Translations under genes and position numbers: made by a program
Notes under the pieces: generated by a model
Databases searched by the model: none
Told to the model about the DNA's origin: nothing
What the model saw: only the letters and a program-made list of their open reading frames with translations
Shown: piece after piece, positions 55,615 through 64,000 of the stretch
How positions within the stretch are numbered: position 1 is the first letter of the stretch
Layout: each line of letters begins with the position of its first letter
Source: Cavia porcellus
Lineage: Eukaryota; Chordata; Mammalia; Rodentia; Caviidae
DNA: 64,000 nucleotides
Direction of reading: 5' to 3'
NCBI RefSeq assembly: GCF_034190915.1
Contig: NW_026947491.1
Coordinates: forward strand, 25,360,101-25,424,100

Positions 55615-55765
55615 CTAACATCTTGAGGCAGGAGAATCACAAGTTCAAGCCTGCCTGTGCAATGTAATGCAGCAGGATCCTTTTTCAAAATAAAAACTGT
55701 TAAGGACTGAGGATGGAGCTCAGTGGAAGGTCCTGGGTTCAACTCTTCATACCTGAAAACAGCAA
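55615..55765 (+). mobile_element. Truncated B1-ID dimer SINE, plus strand
   Basis: B1 3' half ('cttgaggcaggagaatcaca', 'gttcaagcctgcctgtgca') followed by 'aaaataaaaact' and an ID half ('ctgaggatggagctcagtgg', 'gtcctgggttcaactcttca'). This confirms the B1-then-ID order of the minus-strand copies. Confidence 0.75.
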
Positions 55766-56504
55766 CAAAGCCCCAAGATCTTATGACTTGCCCTTTCAAG
55801 GGGTCAATATTTATACCAATGATGCCAAAGCAATGGTGTGAAAGTTAGCACAAGTTTTGACCTGTTAGAGGTCACTGAAATCCTCAGTAGAGACTTGGAG
55901 ACTTCTTAAATTGCCATTTTTCCATAAGACTGTCCTTCAAACAGTTAAAAATAATATAGTTCATCCTTGCATACGTCTTTAATATTGTATGTGATACGAA
56001 GAACTGCATACCAAATAGTGGTCTCCAAAAAGAGCACCTGTATGAATTGTGAACTGAGTTAGTTGATTTTTTTCAGAAATGTCATTTTCTCTTGAAAGAA
56101 TGACTTTTAGATAAGACAAAGTGTTATTATTCAGATTTGGGTATATGGCAGGTATTTTCTCAGACCAGGTCAATCTATCACCAAGGAAAATAACAGTATT
56201 TTTGCCAATAGTAAACTGACTTTTTAAATAGAAATTAGATTTTTTCAAGACTTGGATTGAGGTTGGAAGATTCCCAGCATTTAGAGACCATTCTGATGAG
56301 ACTGGTTGTGATATTGCCAAATGTAGTTTTCATGATCTTATATAATGGAATGCATCAATGTTCAAAAGATTTGCCTAACACAGAGATCTAATATTTTCTG
56401 AAAATCATTGCATGTTGTAAAAATATTACTGAGTAGAAGATTCACCTAATGAGCAGACAGACAAGTGGATTTTAATGTAGCAAAATATATTTTATTTAAA
56501 TTAT

Positions 56505-56670
56505 ACATTCCAGTAAGGTTTTTTTGTTTTTTTTGTGTGTTTTTTGTTTTTTGTTTTTTTTTTTGTCTTTTTCTTTTTTGTCAGTACTGGAGATCGAACT
56601 CACGACAGCCTGCTTGCAAGGCAAGAGCTTATGCCGCTGAGCTAAATCCCCAGCCCCACATTCCAGTAAG
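56505..56670 (-). mobile_element. Young ID SINE with 13-bp duplication, minus strand
   Basis: The element proper is 56518-56657; ACATTCCAGTAAG flanks it at 56505-56517 and 56658-56670. The body carries antisense 'gatcgaactcacgac', 'tgcttgcaaggca' and 'gctgagctaaatccccagcc'. Read on the minus strand, the tail contains AAAAAGACAAAA followed by a long impure A run. Confidence 0.95.
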
Positions 56671-56989
56671 TTTTAATAAAGCACAATTTTCCAAGCTTTA
56701 GGTATAATGTCAAAAGAAACTATCCACAATAATCTAAAAAGGCTTTTAAAATATTCTTGCCTTTTCTAACCATGTATCTATCTGTAGAAGGCCAGATTTT
56801 CTTCATATGTTAAACAAAAATGCAAAGAAACAGATTGAATACAAATCAGAAGATATCATTGATTCCTCTAAGGCAGATATGAATGATATTTGCAAAAATG
56901 TGAAACACTGCCAATGTTCTCAAGATATATTTTTTAATTTTGGAAAACATAATTACTTTCAAAAAGAGATATTAACTTATCTCTTAGAG

Positions 56990-57223
56990 GGGATCTTAGA
57001 GACTCCACAGGTCTTAGATCGCAGCATGAGAAGAGCCAATCTATCTAGGGCTTTGAGGGTACTATTACTATTTTTGTACCTGCTTAAGGTGGATTTAATA
57101 ATGTTTTCCAGTTTGGGTTTAGAACTGTGTTGATATTTTCAGGCTGAAAATAATTGCTAGTTCTGTTCAACAGCACCAAAATCCTTTTATCTGACTTGCT
57201 ACACAAATGTGCTCAAATGGTAC
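56990..57223. repeat. Right arm of a 234-bp near-perfect inverted repeat
   Basis: Reverse complement of 55341-55574 with one mismatch in 234. The inner and outer flanks share no further similarity. Confidence 0.97.
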
Positions 57224-57275
57224 ACATCTCTTTTTCACATTTCTTAGATTTTAAATGATAGTTATGTTAAATGTT

Positions 57276-57399
57276 TAGGCTTTCTTTTCTTTTTTTTGTC
57301 TTTTTCCTTTTTATCGATACCGGGGATCGAACTCACGACTGCCTGCTTACAAGGCAGGCGCTTATGCTGCTGAGCTAAATCCCCAGCCCCCTAGGCTTT
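57276..57399 (-). mobile_element. Young ID SINE with 8-bp duplication, minus strand
   Basis: Element at 57284-57391, flanked by TAGGCTTT at 57276-57283 and 57392-57399. The body matches the copies at 56518 and 61173 closely. The minus-strand tail is 'ataaaaaggaaaaagacaaa'. Confidence 0.93.
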
Positions 57400-57667
57400 A
57401 TTTTCTAATATGCTAACTATTGGTGAATACAGCCATACTGTCCTTCAATAGCATAAGCTCATTATTTAAAATCTGACCAATTCTTTATACTTATGAGCTT
57501 ACAGAGAAACTTTTGAGGCTACTCAATAATTTTTTTAAGAGTATAAAAGATCAGGAGATGAAAACATACAGGAACAGTTAGTTTAGCTGATCACATACCT
57601 CCCTTTCTCTTTCTAACCCTTGGTACCATTTTCATTGATTTATGATTATGATTATGTTTCACGTATT
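57400..57667. other. Short non-coding stretch
   Basis: Nothing recognised. Confidence 0.5.
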
Positions 57668-58120
57668 ATTGAGGTCTTGGCCTAGCCCCATTCTCCTACA
57701 ATGGATAGACAGTGAATGGCTTAAATAAAAGAGACCAAGAGTATGATTTGTGTGACACCAAAAAGGTCAAAACTCTCCAGAATAGAGACTCTAGGAGTTC
57801 AGACCAAGAACTTGTCTAGACAGCCTATATTTATTTGGTTTTGAAACAAAGAAAGGGGATACTGAGTCAAGGCAGGAACCAAGCAGGACCTTGGAAGTTA
57901 GTTCAAAGACTTCTCCAAGCTGTAAATTAAGAGAACTGTTTGATCTCTAAGGTTGGCAGCTTTATTGCTCTGGCATAGGGGGTGTCAGCAGCTAATGTCC
58001 TTGGGTGCCTCAGCTGTGGTGTCATTCAGAGCACCATGAGTATGCCCTTTTCCAACACAGCCAAGAGTCCCTGTGTCTAGTAACTTAGCCCTGGATAGCC
58101 TAGTCTCCAACAACTTACCA
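57668..58120. repeat. Dispersed repeat, copy 2 (LTR-like, family unknown)
   Basis: Collinear partner of 29237-29700; see that entry for shared blocks. This copy is of similar length and about as diverged. Confidence 0.55.
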
Positions 58121-58339
58121 TATTGTGTTTCATTTTTCACATAAACATTTGATTATGTTTCACAGGTTTTAGCCCAGGTATTTTTATGAATATTCAACAT
58201 TTTATCAGAATCCTTTCATTGAAAGTGAATGAAACCAATTAAAACAACTGTCCTTCATAACGTCGTTGCTTACTAGATTATGTTTAATCACATAGATTCT
58301 ATGTGGTAATTAACCACATAGATTCTAGACAGCGCATTG

Positions 58340-59100
58340 GTGAACACTTAGATCTTCAAAGAAGCTTTTTCTTCAGGAAGCTGGCCACACTTTTAAAGAA
58401 ATTCCCATAGGCCAGACCTACAAGTATCGTGTCCCTTTTCAAGTAGTTTAAGGACCGGTAGCTGCATCTGTAAATTACCCTGTCTTTGCCACATGAGGGA
58501 GTGATCATGGAAATATAATCCCTTTACATATCTGTTGGTAAGAATGTCACGGTCCAGCATGCTTTCAAAAGCTGAGGTCACTGAGGTTATCTGAAAATTG
58601 TGATGCCAAAGTCATCTGTAAGGCTTGACCAAAAGTGAGTAGAGCAGCCACACAGAGAAGGGTTTTAGCACCAGCCTCAGAAAGGGTGAGAAGCTCTGTC
58701 CACCACACAGAGCTCTTCATGTCAAGATGACCAGTACTGATACAAAGATGCCACTGACCTGGCCTGGTTTGTAGAAAAGCTGCTCTCTGTTGCCATGCAG
58801 ACCAGACCTGTAGCACCAGAGCTCCTGACCAGCTGCACCATGGATGTAGCAGTACCGCACAGCTTTTAACTTTGTGTTCTCTGAGCCACAGTTACAAGTT
58901 CTGTCCTTTGGCCACACCGGGCAGGAAATCTGAGGAGACAGCCCCACAGTGACTCTCCAGGAGGGAGAGGACAGTTGACCCTCAGAGGCAAAGCAGAGGA
59001 GGCAGCACACATGGGAAGGCTGTGCAGCCCAAGTGTCACAACCCCTCAGCAGGCAAAGGGCAGAGGACACTGTCCTGCAGTAGTACAAGCTTGTCATTTA
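58340..59100 (-). pseudogene. Unassigned degenerate coding trace (possible processed pseudogene)
   Basis: The region is GC-richer than its flanks. On the minus strand long open pieces follow one another in different frames: 59097-58717, 58816-58565 and 58581-58393, plus a third-frame stretch near 58480-58365. That last piece encodes 'VIYRCSYRSLNYLKRDTILV' and then 'GLAYGNFFKSVASF', ending in Lys-rich residues and TGA. The pieces look more protein-like than other frames in the window, but I do not recognise the protein. No A tail or target duplication was found. It may be a decayed gene copy or chance. Confidence 0.25.
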
Positions 59101-59980
59101 AAATCTGCCCAATTCTTTATACTTGTGAGTGTCAACTTTTAAAATCCACATACAGCAGTGATTATTCTATATCCCCTTTCGTGTGTTTGTTTGCTAATGG
59201 CATAGAGTCATTTTGCTGTTACATTCTGAACATTTCACTTCTCGTTGCTTTGAAAATGGCCCTTAGCTTTTCTTGTTTTTAAGGAAAAAACTCAATTAGC
59301 TACTGTCTGTAATCCTCCTCATATCAGTTCTTCCCAACAGTGTCCCTTCACCTGTGTGCAAGCTCGTCCCCCTGCCCCCCGTCTCACTTCCCCTCTGCCA
59401 GCACTCTGGCACTTCCACAGTCCTCTGTGTGGGACAGATGTCCACAGCCCCTAGCACCAGCTGCAGCCTGCTCCTCGGGCTGACTGTATGGGTCTCCAGT
59501 GTTTCTGAGCCAAGTCCCTGGTTGGAGTCACCCTGTCAATGTGCGCCTTGGGCAGCCTGGGCCACTCTTTACCAAGGGGAGCTGGCATTGGCCACCCGAG
59601 TTCTGGTAAGGCAGGCACATGATCTCCCTGCCCCCTCCACCTTCTGCCTTCTGCCAACCACCTTCCTGCTTCCCAAGAACACACCAGGGTGACCACATAG
59701 CAGTGGCCCTGAGGGTGTGGCCGCGTCGCAGGGGAAGCCTCTGCTAGGAAAAACTGGGACACCCAGGCTTGGCTGTCCCTGGATGCCCCTTCTGTCTGCC
59801 CTGTACCTTCTTTGCTTTTCTGAGTTCACTAGACACAGTGTTTACCAACGCTGTCCAGAGGAGGCGGAAAGGCAGTTCAGCACACAGGCGATTGGCACAT
59901 GTGTGTGTTTCTTTAAGATGCCAGGAGGGCCCCTGAAGATTGAGAGTCTGGTTCTGAAAAGGCTATTGTTGTGTATGTGC
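59101..59980. other. GC-richer non-coding stretch, no gene called
   Basis: Overlapping frames of about 90-110 codons on both strands at 59354-59829 reflect base composition; none shows a domain. Confidence 0.4.
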
Positions 59981-59983
59981 ACT

Positions 59984-60162
59984 TGGTACTGGGAGTTGAA
60001 CCCATAAGTGCTCAACCATTGAGTCACATCTTTGGCCTTTCTTATTTCTTATTTTGAGACAAGGTCTTGGTAAGTGGCCCAGGCTGGACTTAAACTTGTA
60101 ATCCTCCTGCCTTAGCCTCCTGAGTGGCTGGGATTGTGGAGCACTCCTCCGTGCCTGGCCTG
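59984..60162 (-). mobile_element. B1-ID dimer SINE, minus strand
   Basis: Antisense ID half ('ttggtactgggagttgaacc', 'tgagtcacatctttggcc'), then antisense B1 half ('ttgagacaaggtcttggtaa', 'aatcctcctgccttagcctc', 'tgagtggctgggattg', ending 'cgtgcctggcc'). Confidence 0.85.
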
Positions 60163-60324
60163 AAAATGACATTCAAAATTTGTAGTAAAGAAAGATTAGG
60201 TCTATCAGGTAGGTAGTTACACGCAAAGTGTGTGTTTACCCATGTATGTTTACATAGCCTAAAATGCATGTCTAAATAGTTCTCCTCTTCCATATGTTTT
60301 TTCCTTTCTGTGTTACCACTGTGA

Positions 60325-60420
60325 TTTATTTTTTTCTTTTTGCAGTGCTAGGTAGGGGCAAACGCTGGGCTTCACACATGCTAGGCAAGTACTCTACCAC
60401 TGAGCTACTCCCCCAGCCCT
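60325..60420 (-). mobile_element. ID-related SINE, minus strand
   Basis: Antisense tRNA-derived SINE: T-rich tail, 'gcagtgctaggtaggggcaa', 'cacatgctaggcaagtactc' and 'taccactgagctactccccc'. It differs from the young ID subfamily. Confidence 0.82.
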
Positions 60421-61160
60421 CACTGGGCCTTTTAAAGTTACATTTCATAGAAACTAGATTTTCTCAAGCGAATGCAGGAGAGATTTTTATAAATTTTAGG
60501 TATGTTTTACCCAGCCATTCTATAAATAAAGCTTTCTGGGTTTTGGTGACTGTGTTGCTCAGGTTTTTTTCATTCTCTTGAGGAAAAAAAAAAGGCACAA
60601 TTTTAATTTGCTCTCCTTTTTCCTGTTGAAAGCTCCAGTTTAGTCCTTTTATATATGTTTCTGTTTTGGAACACTCCATGGTTTGGGGTTGGTTGTTTTG
60701 TTGATGGCACCTGTCTGATAATATTCCCAAAAATCTCCTTTGATGTATTCTGAGCTACTTCTCCAAGAGAACAAAGTAAATGTAAATTTTTCTTTCTTTC
60801 TTCCTTGTGTCATCATTTGGAATAGAAAGCAGGACAAATCCCCACAAGCAAACAGCCATGGGCCCCTTACCTGCTGCATAGCCCACAGCAGTACCTGTGT
60901 TGGGTCTTCCTGCTCTGGTTCCTGAGAGCGGCTCATGGAGCTATTTATTCCGTGGGAATCACTGCTGGTGTCCCAGCTGCCCCATGTGTGTCCATGGGTA
61001 TGCAAGCAGCACCCTCCCTTTCAGTGTGTAGTCTGCAGAGAAAAACACTCCATTCAGTGTATTCCAATGCCAGAACCTGCGGGGGGCTTCTCCCCAGGGT
61101 GGAGTCTGAAATGTGAGCGCAGACCTCACCTCTGGATGTTTTCCTTCTCTGTTTCTGTAC
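60421..61160. other. Non-coding stretch, no gene seen
   Basis: A 118-codon minus-strand frame at 60649-61005 and a 110-codon plus-strand frame at 60935-61267 have no recognisable domain; the latter runs into the ID element. Confidence 0.45.
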
Positions 61161-61292
61161 TCAACAACTCTTTTTTTTTTTTTTTTGTCTTTTTCTTTTT
61201 TATTGGTACTAGGGATCAAACTCACGATTGCCTGCTTGTAAGGCAGGCGCTTATGCCACTGAGCTAAATCCCCAGCCCCATCAACAACTCTT
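61161..61292 (-). mobile_element. Young ID SINE with 12-bp duplication, minus strand
   Basis: Element at 61173-61280. TCAACAACTCTT flanks it at 61161-61172 and 61281-61292. The body carries antisense 'gcctgcttgtaaggcaggcg' and 'ctgagctaaatccccagcc'. The minus-strand tail again contains 'aaaaagacaaaa'. Confidence 0.95.
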
Positions 61293-64000
61293 GTGCAGGA
61301 AGGGTTCTGAGCAGCTAGAGAAGTTTATGTGACTTTGACGGCTTGCCCTTGGCACTTTCACGTGATTTAAAATCCAAAAGGATCTAAAGAAAGGTCACTG
61401 AAACACCAATCAAAAAAACCCTTTAAAATTGTATCCTTAGTTAATTCATCTTTTTGCCCTGTGAACAACTCCTACATGAGAAACTTTCTGCAAGACCTTA
61501 AATCAGTAAAGGTGCACATGCCAAGCCACACCATCAGGCTAATGTGGAGGATGGAGTGCTTTCAAGTTACCCAGAAGGCCAAACAGGAAGTCAGACATCC
61601 TGCCTCATCACTGGGAAGCAGCAGAGAAGGGCAGTGCTCGGGTTCCACCAAAAAATGACCAGAAGTCAGAGTATTTCATCCTGAGCTGCTCACGTTTCAT
61701 TACCTGCTGGACCTCAGGCCTTTATTTATTTAATTTGTGGTAAAGGAACATCATCACCCTAAGCATTGCCTTCATCTCTTACTGCCCATGTGAATTAAAT
61801 CTATCTACCAAGTCGGCAGCCCTGTAGTCTAATGCCATTATACCCAGAGTCACTTTGCTTTGAAGGAAAGAAAATGTACTCCAAATTGTAAATTAGGTCT
61901 GGCAGAGGACAGTGAGGGAAGAGCCTTTCTTCTGCCTTCAGGCGCTGGTTAGTAGGGTAACTTTAGAACTGGTGAGTTGAGGTTTAAACCCTTGCTTTGC
62001 TGCTAGTGTGAACTCCCTTATCAATTAAATGGGTATTGTAATTGAGTAGAAATTTACAAAAATGAGCCAAATAAAAAAGGGAGGGGCTATTAGTTCTGAG
62101 TTGCTGCAGCAAAGAAATCAGCCACTGACACAGGTGTTTTAGTAGAGGCTCCAAGGTCGGTGGGGCGGAGCATCCTACAGTGGGAACAGTGTCCTGTCAG
62201 AGGCTGCTGAAAGCTGGCAAGCTAAGCAGCATGGGTGACTGGTTCAGGTGTATGGCTGGCTTTCTGTGGTTTGATGCTAAGTTGGCAGTAAGGACAAAAA
62301 TTTGGGAAGCTGTCAGTCACTAATTAAATCCTAGCTCTCTGGGGCCAGCTGCTACAGGAATTATTGCTCATCTCCCTAGGCTGTCACGAGAGATGGCAAT
62401 CTGGCTTCCTGCAAGTCTGACTCACAGTGGGCTGACTTCCTGAGCCATTGATAAGAGTTGGTTTCTTAAGCAGATTCCTTGAGATTTTGGGGTCAAAATT
62501 CTATATTTTAATATTTTCATCATTATTATATGGTACATTAATAATCATTATTGTTATTCCCTTCATATATTCAGTCTTTCAGTTGCACCGATGAAAGATC
62601 ATAGTGCACGCATGTAGTAGGCACTCAGTAAATAGAGGCACAGCCTCTACAAATATTTTACACCACTATCTGGCATATTTTTCTTAATGTCAGTGCTGGG
62701 GATGGAATCAGAAATAGGCAGATGTAAAGATACCCAGATTATGGTGGTATAACATGACCCTGTTTTGTGGAATTACATCAAAGTTGGAGTGGGAGATCAA
62801 TTATAGACAAAACACCTTTGAATCCCTTAGAAGAGTCTGAAGTTTCCCATTCCTTTCATGTCACTTTTAGGAATTTTCTAAATCCAGAAGAAACCCCAGG
62901 GTTTCTAATAGGGCTGTAAAGTTATCCTGAGCTGAAGATGCTTTCCTCACGAGGCTATTAATGAGCTTAAAGCTACTTGCAGTCATTGAGAACTTTGCAG
63001 CGCTTCATGTGCACATTGCTGGTCACGCTTGCATGGCCAGCACCACTGCCCTGAGCATCTTGAATTTTGCTCTCTTCAATAATACTTCTTACCCAGTTTT
63101 ATAGTATGGGAGTGATTCACTGTACTCTACCAAGAGAAGTAAAGACTGTTCTGTAGTCACCTGAATATTTTATATTGTTATAGACAGACAGACAGATGCA
63201 TGCCAAATTTTGCCTTTGCCCCTGTGATACATAGATCCTTTTCCTGATTGGAGACAGACCCTAGAAGAGAGGCAAGCATCTTTCTTTGGGAATCCTTATA
63301 TCTTTCTCTTAACTTCACATTTTTACTATAGCTTAAGGTGGGATATATAGAAATCAAAAGGAAATAATTCTTTTTGATTGGCACATAAACAGAGGTGGTT
63401 GACCTAGATACAAGCATGGTAATAATCAATTGCATTGGTCTACAAATTCTGAAATGATAATTCAGGTCACAAACTAGATGATAGAGATTGGACTATAAAA
63501 CAGCAGACTTAGTACCAGATAAAATAAAGGTTCTGTCCCTATCCATGGTGCAAAAACCAGAAAGGGAATTTTATAGTTCCACTAAATGCTATGAAAATGT
63601 AAAATTGAGTAGCCTTATCTTGGCTTTATAAAAGAGAGTTTAAAATGGAGTTAATATACATTTAAATCACATACTCCCTGAAGAGAAAGAACAAAGTGCT
63701 TTTTTCTTTGTGAAAGCACAATTACAGCATTATGAATAGGAAGTTGTCCCAAATGCAGCTGATGGTCACACTTTCTGACAGCTTGTACTTTGTTTTACAA
63801 AACGTGTTATTTTTCTTCTCCTGTTGTAAAGCTACTACCCACAGCTTAATAAAAATATGAAGTGGTTTTCTCATATCTGTAAGCACCTTTTCTTAAAGAT
63901 AAATGCCTGAAATCTTAGTTGATTGTTTCCTAGAACTCATTATACCTTTTCAGAGAAAAACAAGTACAGTGTAGCTTACTGTTCTTCCGACCCAGGTCCT
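61293..64000. other. Non-coding stretch to the window end, no gene seen
   Basis: Contains a short (ATT)n-like run near 62520-62560 and a small GACA run at 63183-63196. No domain-bearing frame or clear dispersed repeat was seen. Confidence 0.5.

Noticed and set aside
59354..59829. Overlapping 86-112 codon frames on both strands
   Set aside because: GC-richer composition gives open frames on both strands; no domain or splice evidence.
1..64000. Bacterial-type features (operons, CRISPR arrays, insertion sequences, riboswitches)
   Set aside because: SINEs, LINEs and LTR elements show this is mammalian nuclear DNA; no such feature was seen.

Overview
The window is mammalian nuclear DNA with no convincing intact protein-coding gene. 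It is AT-rich intergenic or intronic sequence filled with interspersed repeats. The repeats point to a rodent. There are B1 (7SL-derived) SINEs, tRNA-derived ID SINEs, and fused B1-ID dimers. No B2 element was seen, which argues against mouse/rat-type muroids. The dimers and the A-rich tail style of the ID copies suggest a non-muroid rodent (hystricognath, castorimorph or squirrel-related), but I cannot resolve the species.

Layout. From 0 to 11 kb lie old remnants: an antisense L1 3' end (about 3.74-4.35 kb), a B1, a mariner derivative (7.4-7.8 kb), a Tigger-like remnant (8.1-8.36 kb) and an imperfect ~175-bp inverted repeat (8.36/8.82 kb). From 11.57 to 13.42 kb is a 5'-truncated ORF1-only LINE (half-L1, HAL1-like) with a 15-bp target-site duplication. 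From 17.5 to 20 kb are a 5'-inverted (twin-primed) L1 and an AT-rich cluster of hairpins. From 24.4 to 29.2 kb an L1 ORF2 remnant is interrupted by a complete-ended class II (betaretrovirus-like) provirus on the minus strand. The provirus has two 335-bp LTRs, a 6-bp target duplication, a tRNA-Lys-type primer binding site and a polypurine tract. It retains decayed gag, integrase and the env membrane anchor, but protease, reverse transcriptase and RNase H are missing. In their place sits about 560 bp of HAL1-like 3' sequence in the same orientation. From 30.6 to 39 kb are another HAL1 fragment, a 61-bp minisatellite, SINEs, a truncated HAL1 copy with a 14-bp duplication (36.1-37.3 kb) and a solo LTR with a 5-bp duplication (38.36-38.97 kb). 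From 46.8 to 50.0 kb is an apparently full-length HAL1-like element (5' UTR, ORF1, long 3' region, no ORF2) with a 16-bp duplication. From 52 to 61.3 kb are a second foldback mariner derivative, a polypurine microsatellite, a 234-bp inverted repeat with arms identical at 233 positions, several young ID SINEs with clean duplications, and an unassigned degenerate coding trace.

The observations most worth following are the HAL1 family, whose 3' region is built from about six degenerate ~150-bp tandem modules; the provirus-HAL1 chimera; and the near-perfect inverted repeat at 55.3/57.2 kb. All alignments were made by eye, so boundaries of old repeats are approximate. No database was searched.
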